This document shows, piece after piece, positions 33,728 through 45,442 of a stretch of 64,000 nt of DNA. Both the position numbers and the translations under genes were made by a program. Under the pieces are notes generated by a model. It was not told the origin of the DNA, did no database searches, and saw only the letters and a list, made by a program, of their open reading frames with translations. Source of the DNA: Alisma plantago-aquatica. Lineage: Eukaryota > Streptophyta > Magnoliopsida > Alismatales > Alismataceae. The stretch spans positions 543,204,879-543,268,878 of the forward strand of contig OY856413.1 in the NCBI GenBank assembly GCA_963693085.1. The letters are read 5' to 3'. Within the stretch, counting starts at the first letter, position 1; the number at the start of each line of letters is the position of its first letter.

Positions 33728-34766
33728 TACCATATCCACTCACATACGATTAGTTTGCCATCTATGAAGGCAGAAGCTGAAGGAGAAAGAAGACTAGCCA
33801 CCCTCTTCCTCGAAAGAAGGAGAAGCCTCCACATTGCCCACTCTAGATCTAGATTCAAAGGAGTATATTGGTGTATCACCATCTTCTCTCTCCATCTAGA
33901 TCTACCATCTCCATTACATTGTACTTCACCCCCTCTCTTCATGGTTGTTGATGTATTTATCATTTTGTAATGTCTTTATACTACCTGTTAATATGTGCGG
34001 CTAAACATTTAACTTGGGTTGGGAGTATCCACTAAGGCTCTCCCAACATGTACATTCTTGCTTCCCTTTGAATATATATATGCTCTTATCAAGATTATCT
34101 TCATATGCTTGTTCTTAATGCTTCACTTGTATGCTTAGCTACCATCTTGTGATGTTTGATTGTTGGTACCTCGAAAGAGTAGTATCTTCCTTATCTAGTG
34201 TTATGGAGTAGTATGAACGCATGAAAGTGTTGGAATGCTAAATCTTACAATAATATGTTTTGTTTGGCAGTTGTAGGGTAGTCATCTCGAGAGAGAGGCT
34301 ACCTTGGATCCTAGATATATCCTTATCTCAAGAGAGGAGGGAATATACGTTTTTATGACTGCTTGTAATCTTGATAGGGGTATACGAAGGGGTGTGATTT
34401 TTGCATGTTGGTTAGAGACCTTAGTAGGTGAAGCCCGATCCAAGTTTCCCTCCATATCTTTGTTTTCCTACCTTTCATAATCATTTTTCTCTTGTTATTA
34501 TTTTGTTTCTTTAGCTTTTTTTACTTTGACTAGAGTACAACCATTCCTTAGGGAACAATCCTTTTTAAACCTATTTGTTTGCTCGAAGTGTAGGAGTGTG
34601 ATACCCTGCATGCTTAACACTTGTCAACCTTATCCATGTGGTTTGACCCCAATTACTACATTATACCCCATATAATAGTTGTGGGGGCTTGAGTGTCGGG
34701 TTATAATCTTAAACGTCTGACTACTCTAGATCCACTCCATTTTGGATGTGCAATTTAGGCTGATCA
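33728..34766 (+). repeat. E2 3' LTR, U3 missing
   Basis: Aligns with 13397-13490 plus 26305-27255 of the 5' LTR. The motif array and TATA box (13030-13334) have no full counterpart. It ends TGATCA, followed by ATTAC and E0 integrase sequence. Confidence 0.88.
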
Positions 34767-34771
34767 ATTAC

Positions 34772-35356
34772 ATATCTTTTTTATGTTGGTATGAGACTGG
34801 AAAATATCAAATTTTGGGTCCTGAGCTTGTGCAGCAGACGACAGAGAAGATTAAGATGATACAACAATAGTTGAAGGCAACCCAAGATAGGAAGAAGTCT
34901 TGAGTTGATAATCCTTGCATGGCATTGGAGTTCTAAGTGGGATACAAGGTGTATCTCAAGGTCTCTCTTTGGAAATACATGTTAAGGTTTGGGAAGAAGA
35001 GTAAATAGAATCCCAGGTATACGGAACCTTACCCTATGGTGACACGTGTTAGGAAGGTGGCTTATAAGTTAGAGTTGCCACCTGAGTTGCACAGGTTGCA
35101 TCCGGTGTTTCATGTTTTGATGTTGAGGAAGTGTCACCTTGACACTAAGTTGGTTTTGCAGTCAGTGAAGGTTGAGCTGGATGAGGTTGTGTCCTATGTG
35201 GAAGACCCCGTGTTGATCCTAGATAGAAGGATCAAGAAGTTGAAGAAGAAGGATATCCTTTTAGTTAAAGTTTTGTGGAATCACCATGGCATGGAGGAAA
35301 CCACATGGGAGCTTGAGTATGAGATGCGTAGGAAGTACCCATCTCTTTTCATGTAG
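34772..35356 (+). pseudogene. E0 integrase C-terminus with chromodomain
   Basis: The first half is full of stops. 35036-35356 is still open for 106 codons: YKLELPPELHRLHPVFHV, then the chromodomain with ILDRRIKKLKKKD and ETTWELEYEMRRKYPSLF. This matches E3 closely. Survival of this one open segment is probably chance, since everything before it is broken. Confidence 0.85.
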
Positions 35357-35774
35357 GATTTCGGGGGCAAAATCCTTGTTAGGGGTTTATGGTTGTAAGA
35401 CCCCTAACCTTGCTTTGTGCTTGATTGTGTTTTCTTTGCTTAATAAGATGCTTAAAACTTAATATAATCTCTTGAGATTCCTTAATAACATGTGAAAAGT
35501 TTATATTTTCAGTTTTCTCCTATTTGGTTGATGTTTGAGCTAGTTAAGCTTATTTTGGACAAAGTTGCAATTTACCCATGATTGAGAGTTATCTTGCAAT
35601 TTGTCACATGTAGGTTGTGCCTTTTGTTCCTTAGTATCATGAGAGAGAGAAAGATGTTTAGGGGTGCCTTGTTGGGTCCTGGTAGATGAGGTGACATCAT
35701 GAGATGATGTTAGGGTTTGCACAGCTTTGCATGGATGTATGAGTTTGATGGATGTATCGACCTTGTGTGATGGT

Positions 35775-35930
35775 TTTGAAGTGTTGTAACCGCAACACTT
35801 CCTTGGATGATGTTTTTTGTGACCTTGATGTTGAATTTCTTGTATTGGTCTCTATGGTTGCTCTTTTGGAGATGTGTTGTGACCTCGGTAGGTGGTGTTG
35901 CGACCTTAGTTGTGCTGTGACCTTGTTTAG
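35775..35930 (+). repeat. E0 U3 array of GTTGYGACC boxes
   Basis: Boxes at about 35781 (GTGTTGTAACCGCAACAC, an inverted repeat), 35816, 35875, 35896 and 35914. They lie upstream of the TATA box at 36103. They are fewer and more decayed than in E3. Confidence 0.6.
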
Positions 35931-36102
35931 TTGTTTTGCTTCGATCATGATGGGGTGAGGAACAAAGTGGTCATTACATCACATAGTTTTTAGTGACCCT
36001 CTTGCTTATGTGTTTCATGGATGATCCTTTATGGGACAAGTGTCCTTTTGTTGCTCTCATACCTTGACACCTCATATCTTCACCTCCCACCTACCCCTTG
36101 AG

Positions 36103-36110
36103 TATATAAA
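36103..36110 (+). promoter_or_regulatory. E0 LTR TATA box
   Basis: TATATAAA about 710 bp into the LTR, followed by ACCCTCTCTTTC. The position is comparable to the E3 TATA box. Confidence 0.65.
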
Positions 36111-37149
36111 CCCTCTCTTTCACATGCAAGCATCTCTTTTATCTCTCTTCTTCCTCTCTTCTCCCTTGTATTTGGCCTTGAGCTTGGTGGACCTAGAGAA
36201 GGTGCTAATCTTGGAGCTTAAGTGGTTGATCACCTTTGCATGTGGTGATTTTGAGCTTGATCATCTTCTTTGTGGTGATCATTGGTGATCTTTAATCTTG
36301 GTAAGTGGTTCTACACCCTCAATCTCATTTTTCCTTTGGAACCCTACCTTCTTCATTCCTTCTTTTGACCATGAAACTATGGATGTACCATGGTGGCTAT
36401 CTTGACGATCTTCTCTCCATAGAGGTCGGAGACTATGGTTTGACCATGGTAGTACCTAAGTGAGAAGAATTTTTCTCCTTTCTTCTTTCTTCTTTGTTAG
36501 GCCTAGGGTTTGATCTTCCTTCATCTTGAGATTTTCTTTGACATTGGTATGTTTTTCTTCTTCTTGAGGTGACCATGTGGCCAAGGAGTTAATCCTAGTT
36601 GGAGCTTCTTTTTCTCTCTCGGATCTCGTGGCTTTGGAGCTTGATCTTCATCCTAAGGTGGGTTATGTAACTTTCCCCTCTACTATTATTTCACCATATT
36701 CTTTCTTGCATGCTGCTATTTTCATCTCTAAAATATGACTTAGATGCTAGATGATGTTATCATGATCTAGGATTTAAGATTTTGAGGTGTTCTTATTTAG
36801 ATTACTCTTTCTCCTAAACCTTAATTCATGCACCCAATTCCTAAGTGATAAAGAATTTATTTCTACATGCATCTTGATCCTTGGTTCTATCACCATGTTA
36901 TGTTTTGACCATCATGTAATGTTGGAGGTTTTGATCTTTGGTTTGCATGAGTTAGATACATGATTTTCCTTCTATTATCATGGTTTTCCATGTTCACCTT
37001 GTGGCATTGGTTTTAGGGTTTTGATGACCATGTTTGCATGGAGTTTTCCCCTTTGACGATGCTTAAGTTTTCTCAATGTTTATCATCTATTTTGATCGTG
37101 GTTTAGTTCTATTTTAGAGTTGTTTATGTGTTGTTTGGAGTGGGATGAC

Positions 37150-37532
37150 GTTGTGGTCGCTACACTCACTTTAGTGCTTCAGGTTAATACATACATGTTG
37201 ATGTGTTGCGGGTGCAACAACCCTAACCCTAAGAGGGTGGTCGCTACACATGTTTGAGCTTGGATTTGGTCACTACATATGGACCCATTTTTGCTAGTTG
37301 CTACACCTAGTTTCCTTGTGGTTGCAACACCCTAATTTTTAGTTGGTTTGGTCGATACCCTAGTTAGTTCTTGGTTTGGTCGCAATAAGTGGTCGCTACA
37401 AATTGAAACCTATGTTTGTCTCTACACAAATGAAACATGTTGGTTGTTGCAGTTGCTTGTGATGGTGTTGGTCGCTACACATGTAAACCAGGATGGTCAC
37501 TACATTTAGTTTTCTTATATGATCACAACATG
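37150..37532 (+). repeat. E0 downstream array of GGTCGCTACA boxes
   Basis: About twelve boxes such as TGGTCGCTACACATG (37239 and about 37470), TGGTCACTACAT and TGGTTGCAACACCC occur. GGTCGCAAC is the reverse complement of the upstream GTTGCGACC box, so orientation flips across the TATA box as in E3. Confidence 0.7.
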
Positions 37533-39608
37533 GTCTACTTTGGATGATTGACTAATCATGATAATAATGATGCTTAACTCTAATATGCTCCAAGAATATT
37601 GGAAATGATGTATCTAGAGTTTAATGACAAGTATATAAATGGAAACCCTAATCAGCTATATGAGAAACCCTGACTCTAATTATTGAGTGTATGATGTACT
37701 TATTGAGCTTGCTTGAATGCATGGAATGAGTTGATGTTTTCTTACTCCTACTTGTGTAACCCTAACCCTACAGGTGGAATGAATATCATAGCTAGTGAAT
37801 GCTATGGTGTGTTTTTTATGACACATGGTGATGAGTATGAGCCTTTATGAGGCATGATGAGATAATGATGACGTACATGAATGATGTGATTTGGTTCCTA
37901 TGACCTAGTAGAGGATCAATGCCTAATGTGAGGTTGTGTCCTCTTGATATGTGATGATTGATGTTTTTCCCAGAATGATGTGATACTAATGATGACCGTG
38001 AATGGCAGTGGTATCCTGAGATGAAATAGCAAGTTCATACCTCATACATTTTATATCTTCTGATGTTGCAACATACCCTTTTCTTTGTAAAGTTTGATTA
38101 GGGTTTGTATGTTGTAACTTGATTGATGCTAAAAGACACTCGATTGGCCTAACTAATCAAGTGAAATCCTAATCATGTAGTTGTCTTGTGCCATAGATCC
38201 ATTTTCAGTGTTAGTATTTGCTAGATGGTGAAACATGTTCTCCCTCAGTGGAAGCTCAGAGTCGTATATTATTGAGCATATGCATTTTCACAGTATTGCC
38301 AATGGTCATACCCTGGCAGGAGAAAAGTTGAGGCCGTATCTTAGATAATATGATTCAGCATATATATGATATATTTTTGAGTATGGTTGTAGTCATACCT
38401 CGCAAGGAGTGCAGTTGCGGTCGTAACTTAGTTTTCACTAATGATGTGCCTATATACCAAGGAAGAGTAGGTTGTTTTATAGTTGGACTTTATATGTCAC
38501 TGTGGCAGACTCAGAGTGATTGAGGGTGTGGGAGATCATAGGATTTTGGATCCTCCTGAATCTTGTATGGCACTGATTTTGACTTAGTAGTGGTCAGTTG
38601 GAGTGTGAGTGGTATACCTCATCTCCTCATGGCATAATAAAAGACGTAATATAGTCGTGTAGTATATTTTCTTAGGGTTAAACATGACTCATATTAGATG
38701 ACCTTTTGCCTTACCTCTTGTACTGATTAGTTGATTTATAATGTGGTAAGAGAAATCAATTGTTATACATATTCTACACATTCCTTCTAAAAGTATAATA
38801 TGTTCTACTACTCAGTTGTAGATGCCTAAAGTTCTTAAACATTGTTAATTGCTTTACTCCTATTATTCAGCGAAATCTGCTTAACCTAATAATAATGATA
38901 TCTTTCTACTTTATCTTATCTGTGCTAATAATAGTTGTTGGCAGACAGTTATATCTCTCGCTGGGATGTGGTCTCACTCTGTGACTTTCCACAACTTTTA
39001 GGTGGTCATGCACGACGAGGTAGAGATTGTGCGATTGAGGTTGAGCAGCAAGTGGAGCAATAGTTGTTAAAGGTTGGATATGTTGCTAGTGTTTTGTAGT
39101 AGAGTCTTATGTGTCATCCCTATACTCTCAGGTCCTTGGGGTGTTTTTTAGTCGTTGTATATCAATACGAGTTTTTGACAATATGCCATGGTTGTACAAA
39201 TATGTCTTATATGTGTGAATATGTTATCATATGTAACAGGTTGTGGCAAGTTGAACAAGTGAACCGTGATATGTATCATCTTGTAACATGATATATAATA
39301 CATGTGGCATACCTTATGGACTCAAATGTAATATGTTTCCATTTTTAGAAGTTATATGGAATCAGTTTTAATTTGCCTTGTTTTATGGTAATTTGAACGT
39401 ATAGTATTAGTTCTGCACTTTGTTTTGAATTATCTCGCTCATGTGGCGGTGGGTTGTCACAAGTTCTCTCCATAGTCTTCTTAAGAAGACTCAACACAAA
39501 GTGTGTCTCGCTCCAAAAAATTATGATCCCAATCCCTAGAAACTTAGAATTCAAGACCTAAGGGTATTCAACAACCCCTTTTGTGGATCCTTGCTCATCC
39601 ACATCTTT

Positions 39609-39678
39609 ATGAGCATGAAATATCTGTTCAAACCAGAGATTCTATGAGCATGAAATATCTATTGAAATCAGAGTTTCC
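39609..39678 (+). repeat. 35-bp tandem duplication
   Basis: ATGAGCATGAAATATCT at 39609 recurs at 39644 with matching following sequence (TTCAAACCAGAG versus TTGAAATCAGAG). Nothing around it indicates function. Confidence 0.75.
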
Positions 39679-39879
39679 CATGCCAAGTCAAAGATCAATG
39701 ATGGCCAATATTTTGTTGCAATCCAATTCTCTCCTTTAGTAGTGTTACCCCCTCTAACTCTGCTACTTGTCTGGATCTTAAAGAAAAATACCACCAACTA
39801 CCCCTACTTATGGTGCAACTAGTATCAATCATTTCTTTCCCTCCCTCTGTCTTTTCTTGTGCTATAGTTGAAGAGGCAA

Positions 39880-41760
39880 TCCTATTGTTCTAGAAGGGAC
39901 CACTTGTGCATGTGATACTCTTTGTGCACAACACCTTCTAGACTCCATGTGTGATGAGATAGTATCCTTTAAAGATGACTTTTTGAATTTTGTATCAATA
40001 ATTGGTTAACCTTTGGCTTTCCATTCACTTTCCTTCCTCCCTAACACCCTATGTTCGTACCCCTTTGATTTTACTTCTCACTCAAGCGATTGGATTCATC
40101 CTATCTTAGTTGGTTGTTTTGGCTTTGCCTTGTTTCTAATCTTACAAGGAAGGATGTTGTGTGAGATTCAATCCCTTATTTTAAGGATCATCAATTTAGT
40201 TTTGGAATTTCTGGGGGTGCTAAAGCCTTTCTACACACAAACACTCACCTTGTCTATGATCAACAACATATACCCTCGTGATGGTATTTGTTGACTTCAA
40301 CAATACATTCAACATGGTTGATAGATCCACCATATTTTAGGGGGTTTGTCTTCATTACCTGACTGTTACACATTGGGCCAAATTCTATTGCAGCTCCTGA
40401 GCTCATCTCTACATGGATCAAAGTGAAACCCTGCTCTCTAAATCTAGTGTCCAAGTAAGGTACTCCATTGGGTACATTTGTTGTTCCATTGGGTCTGAAT
40501 CCTATTAGTTTGAAATTGAAGGATGAATTCCACATAGACCATTTTGATTTCTATCTTGATAATGGCACCATCATTGATGACATTGACAAAGTATCCAAGA
40601 CACTATATATTTTCCAAGTAGAAGCTTAAACTTTATCCTTCATATCATTATTAATAAGATAGAAATCTTTGGCCTTCATATGACCCCATGTGAGACAGAT
40701 TTTGATATGTTCCCTGCTAACATATCTCATCCTATGAGTGAAGTGAAGATTTTAGGAGGTTTTGTTTCCATAGACCCATGTTTTTCCATGGAACTTCTTA
40801 AGAAACGTGTGGCCAGAACTCATATAATGATAGATTACTTGCCTTTATTTAGACCAAACATATGTGTTACTTATTCATTAGTCGTGTGTTGGGATTTCCA
40901 AGTTATAATTTTCTCTTCGAATGACACCTCCAACTTCTATAAACTTTGCATTTTCCGATCTTGATAGTGGGTTCAATGTATGGCACACAATGTGGTTGGC
41001 AATGACCTAGGCCTTTGTGATTTGTAGTGGTGCTTAGCCACACTTCTTATCATCTCTTCTTTCCAAGCCAACCTTGTACAAGACTTTCCCTTGTCATTTC
41101 CATGGATGATCTTGGTTTGTATATGTCACTTGTTGATTATCAAGCTATCCTTCGAAAGCGTCTCATAATTTCCTTGTCCCTAGGTGATGAATGTTGCCCT
41201 ATTTGTAACATCACAAACATCTACACCTTCAGTGATCATGTTGTGCATTGCTGAACAAGACCTGACTGTAAGTTTCAACATGACATAGTTTGTGATAGTC
41301 TCTTTGACATTGTTTCTTGAGTTGGATTAAAGATTTTTAAAGGAATCTCTTGGGGTCTTTCTTGACATAGGATCTGACGGTCTCCAATCCATCATCATGC
41401 TGACATCTTGTTTTTGATTGGATAGCTGGTAAGAACACCTATGCTTATCTCACCAGAGTCTCTCCCCTGACAAACATTCTTTCAAGTAAATTTAAAGCAG
41501 GCCAAACACCTTGTTATTCCATTGCACAAAGGGTATAAAAGCACAAAATAACTTGTATGACAAATCACCATTATTTTTTTACCTTTTCCTTTTAATATAT
41601 TTGGAGTAGTTATTGATGATATGACATCTCTTCTTGGACGCATTCAACACGTAATTAATATGAGCTTTACATTGTCTTCATCTACATTTTATTATTTTTT
41701 AGATTTATATGTGTTGCTACCAAGAAAGGATTTACACCCCAATTTATTTTCTACATTTCT
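39880..41760 (+). pseudogene. Decayed plant RT-like protein (non-LTR-type family)
   Basis: Piecewise translation follows, in order, a plant protein family I recall as RT-like and uncharacterised. In order the pieces are LCAQHLLDSMCDEIVSF (about 39925), YFKDHQFSFGISGGAKAFLH (about 40177), VFVDFNNTFNMVDRSTI (about 40280), the active-site region FYLDNGTIIDDIDKVSKTL (about 40549), VKILGGFVSID (about 40743) and a cysteine motif CCPICN with VVHC (about 41190-41253). It ends with LPFPFNIFGVVIDDMTSLLGR (about 41583) and ATKKGFTPQFIF (about 41718). The catalytic YLDD is YLDN (40552-40563). Many stops and shifts make it a pseudogene. Whether this family belongs to a mobile element or a domesticated gene is not known to me. 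Confidence 0.7.
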
Positions 41761-41769
41761 ATGAAGATT

Positions 41770-44700
41770 TTTTTATTTATATTTCATTTTTAATGAAGAA
41801 ACGTCTTATTAAATATACTTTGATGGAAATCACCTCCCTGATACTCCTGGGAAAATATTTTTCAAATAACACACTTTATGTTGTTCGGACCATACAAAGT
41901 GTCCTTTTACAAATTTGTTGTTAGATAACACCAATGTGATCGACGAGTTTCCTAAATTTACAAAGTACCATATTGCGTGGCATTTACAAACTGAACTCTA
42001 GGTTGAAAATGCCACACAATGTGGCCTCTTTGAATGGTTTTTTTAAGAAGAACTACCACTAGCCGTGGCACGTTTTGTTCGCGTATTTATAACACGTCAT
42101 TTATGTGGATGTGTGCTATTCTGAAAAATATATTACCACTGGTGCTATGAAGGAAAAAATTTGACAAAACTATCCGAATTATTTTTAAAAGATATAGTTA
42201 TAGATCACCGACAGTTTGTAAATGTTTAGGGAAAAAAACAACATATAGATGAGCTTGCCATGCCTTTTTATGAAAAAAAGATTGCTTTTCCATTACTGTT
42301 CCGGCCACTTCAGTTTAGTTAGCAAATAATTTCTGATACTTATATATGTTGCATGCACATGGAACTTTTTGTGCGTTGTTGTTGATTTGTGATTCGACTG
42401 GGGCTTTTTTCGCGAGCAAAGAGCAACGACTGGTAAACACGGACAGACCAATGAGGAGCTGACAGCCAGGAGTCCCATTCTTCGCCATGGGCACAAATGA
42501 CTTGTTATACAGGAAAGACGTATTGGAGGCTTGGAGCTGGATTTCGCTATCTTGCACTGCATGCTAGCATGTTTTCCGTTCATCCGTCCTTGCTGTGTCG
42601 GATAGTTGCCGTCATGGCTTCTTTTTCAATGAAGAGGTCACAGCACAGTATCACCACGCCAGAGCTGTGGCGCCACGATAAGCACAAGGGAGGTGCAGCC
42701 GACCCGGCAACGACAGAGGTGATACGGAACAGAGCCTAGCCATGAGTCACGTTGTTCATGGTGTGACGTGCCACCTACGGTGGAAAGGCAGTACAGGCCG
42801 GCGAATTTGTTTCACTTGGGTGTTGGGATGATACATTACTGCTGCAGTGCACGGTGGGTCGAGGTGGTATGATGAGCAGGTGCGGCAGTTAATGTCGTTG
42901 GACGGCTTCTCCATGTAATGATGCATGCTTGCGAGTTCGATCGTTTGGCTTAATTGGGAAGAGAAGCAGCATCAGCATGCAAATGGGGTGCTGCTTTCTT
43001 GATTGGTTAACTCAGCTTCCTAGAGTGGTCCACTCCATTTGTATGAGCTGCTTGTTGGCGGTGGAATTCAATACGTTATGTACCCGGATGGATCGGACGT
43101 CAGTCATGACTGTGTCCAGTCGACTCAGATACCCAGAGCATGAGTTCTACTGTTACGCCCTGCAGGCTGCTGCTGTTTTTGCCATGTTGCAGATCGCCTC
43201 GACTCTGGAGACGGAAGGAAGCATCTCATGAAGGTAGACGTGTCTACTGTTGGGGTTACTGTTTTGCAGCTCCGCCCAGTTGAGCCACATCTTCCGGTAG
43301 CATGCACTCTTTGTTAGTTTGTTGCCTGCAGCATGAAGCATCACGCCGTTCACTGCTTTTCAAATGCCTCTGGCTCTAGGGTCATCTGCTGTTTGTATGT
43401 TGTGCATCTGCTGTTTGTATGTTGTGCTGTATTGGGTTCAAGTCGGGCTGGACTGGCTAGCTGCATCCTTATAGTTGTCGGACCGGTCTGAGGAATCTAT
43501 ATATAAGAGACCTAAAAGCAGGGCCCATTATGTATTGCGTAAAGGCCTATGTATTGCGCAAAGGCCTATGTTTGAAACTATGATAAATGGCAGCAATTCC
43601 CCCACTCCCACACACACTGGTCCAGTTACGCAAGCCTAGCTTTGCTCTTGGACATCAAGGACTTCCTCTGCCCGAAACCTTATAATGCCAATTGAAAAGG
43701 GCAATAGGTTGGAACCAGTACTAGTATACCTTGACGCAACATGGCAACGGAACAAAAAGACATACAAAAGTCATCTATACTAATCTTCAACTAACATAAG
43801 GACATAAAACTACATGCATATATATAGACGATAGTGCTTGGAAATTGGCATCGCATTGACGGCCGGCGGTCCATATGAGCCACTTTCTAAGTATTGAATT
43901 GATAGGACTCGGAGGAAGTTGCCAAAGTCGGACGACATGTAGTCCAGTGATAGTTGTATTGATCTTCAGGCCAAACTATTTGAGTTTAAATCTTGTAGTA
44001 CATATAATTAGTTTTGACTTTTTACAACTATGCTACAAATAATTTGGCTAAACTAGTATAGCTCCAACATAACAACTCATGCATGTCATAACTGAATTGC
44101 GATAGGTTGATTGATAGTAAATGATAGTAAAATCCGAAACACAGGCTTAAATCTGGGTTTTCACTGCTCGTTGCACTCATCCTTAGCGGCGAGAGATGAA
44201 AAAATAGGATAGATGGACAGAGAAGAAAACGAGTGAGATGAATCTAGCTCGTGATTGGTTGACGGGGCTAGAACATGTTAGCGACGACTCAAATTATCCT
44301 CCTCGTTAGTGAAATCAATCGCCTCCTTGTAGGGTAGCGGAATTAGTGGTTGGCAGAGCCTGACATGTGTATGAAGTGGGGCACCATTTAAATCAGCAGG
44401 TTAAACATAAATCTTATTAGGGCAATTATATGTTTTTCTTCTAAGGTTTAACTAAATGTGGACTAACTTCATGTATGGGTGCTAAACCTGGGTGGGACAT
44501 GTGCCCACCCAAGTAATCATGTGGCTCCGCCACCGGTGGTGTGTAGAAGTTCCATCAGAGATACATTTTTCTTTCTTTTTTATTTCTACTTCCAATTTGG
44601 GGCGCTACATATTTCATTTTGGTGTACTCAAGTCTTCACAGGATCTTCTTTGTGGCGCGCGAAAAGAAAATAGATGTTGCATGCCTAATGTGCCACTATC

Positions 44701-45442
44701 AATTTTGCAAAATTTCACCCGTCTAAATTGAGCATGTCATCACTAGTTTTCCTTCCTCCCGTCAAATTCACAACAAACTCCCTTATTTCTTTCATTTGGA
44801 CATCACCTCTCTTTCTTTGTTTCTTATAATCGTGTTTAGAAAAGATCATGAGAGATTGATAGATCAGAAAGGAGGTAAACTGGTGATGAATGTGCACTTA
44901 CTATTTCAACAAAACATCTACATAATGCCTTCATAGAGGTATGCGCTACAAGTTGGACTGGAAAATCCTTTCGTATGAAGAATATACTTATTTGAACCTA
45001 AAAGTAGAAGAAGTTGATGATGAGATCGTTACATTCATGTTTTGATATGCTAAATGCGTCACAACAGAGAAATAGTATCATCATGTAGCATTTTAAATAT
45101 ATCAAAAGGAAAGGGAAGGAAGTGATGGTGATTTCCTCACATGTTGCACCATGTTTACAATTTTTTTGAGTGGTCGTAGTAAATGCAGACATTCTGACTA
45201 AAAAGTTTTCAGAAATATTAGCAGTGAAAATGAGAGACCTCAATAAGATCAAAACAAATGTGTTTGTCATTAGTCCATCAAATAATAAGATGTTCGCATG
45301 TCATAGGGAGTAGATACCATCACGACATGTGGCAAGAAAAGAAACAAGAGATTCTTTTATGGATTTCATCCCAATTTTGGAAAATAATATCAAAGAAGAC
45401 ATATCGAACAAATCATTAAAAGATTTGAATATGTGGAAGGTG
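41770..45442 (+). other. Unassigned sequence, no supported gene
   Basis: AT-rich flanks enclose a more GC- and CpG-rich core at about 42400-43480. Short open frames occur (for example 42497-42739 and 42929-43231), but they overlap others and show no recognisable domain. Two micro-duplications occur: a 22-bp unit CATCTGCTGTTTGTATGTTGTG at about 43383 and 43405, and a 19-bp unit TATGTATTGCGYAAAGGCC at about 43530 and 43549. A palindrome-containing stretch, GCTCCGCCACCGGTGGTGTG, lies at about 44523. This is the only long stretch that does not look like a retroelement. Confidence 0.55.

Larger units (their letters stand above)
12871..34766 (+). mobile_element. E2: Athila-like Ty3/gypsy element carrying E3
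   Basis: E2 is bounded by an LTR start at 12871 (CGATAACATC, probably TGAT originally) and an LTR end ATCA at 34766, giving TGAT/ATCA termini with a 4-of-5 target duplication. It is inserted in E0 integrase and is itself split by E3 at 13491-26299. The internal region has a tRNA-Asp-type primer site, gag, protease, RT, RNase H and integrase. There is no ORF3, and the 3' LTR lacks U3, so a 3' deletion is likely. It also contains a SINE at 32156-32369. Confidence 0.85.
34767..39461 (+). mobile_element. E0: right part, integrase end and 3' LTR
   Basis: Continues the E0 integrase exactly where 12870 stopped: the E3 equivalent at 21690-21720 spans the join. It holds the integrase C-terminus, chromodomain, polypurine region and a 3' LTR of about 4.07 kb. 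The element is much more decayed than E3. Confidence 0.88.
35394..39461 (+). repeat. E0 3' LTR (about 4.07 kb)
   Basis: Starts TGTAAGACCCCTAACC and ends GGGTTGTCACA, like the E3 LTR (TGTAAGGACCCTAACC and GTTGCCACA). Scattered homology with the E3 LTR includes GGCATAATAA (about 38631, E3 16603) and CTTTTAGGTGGTC (about 38994, E3 16988). Length and structure agree with a 3' LTR of the same lineage. Confidence 0.85.

Noticed and set aside
37224..37239. Telomere-like CCCTAACCCTAA at 37224 and about 37753
   Set aside because: Only two units each, inside the E0 LTR, with no array.
44470..44545. Terminal inverted repeat of a DNA transposon around GCTCCGCCACCGGTGG
   Set aside because: I could not find a matching opposite end or a target duplication in the window.
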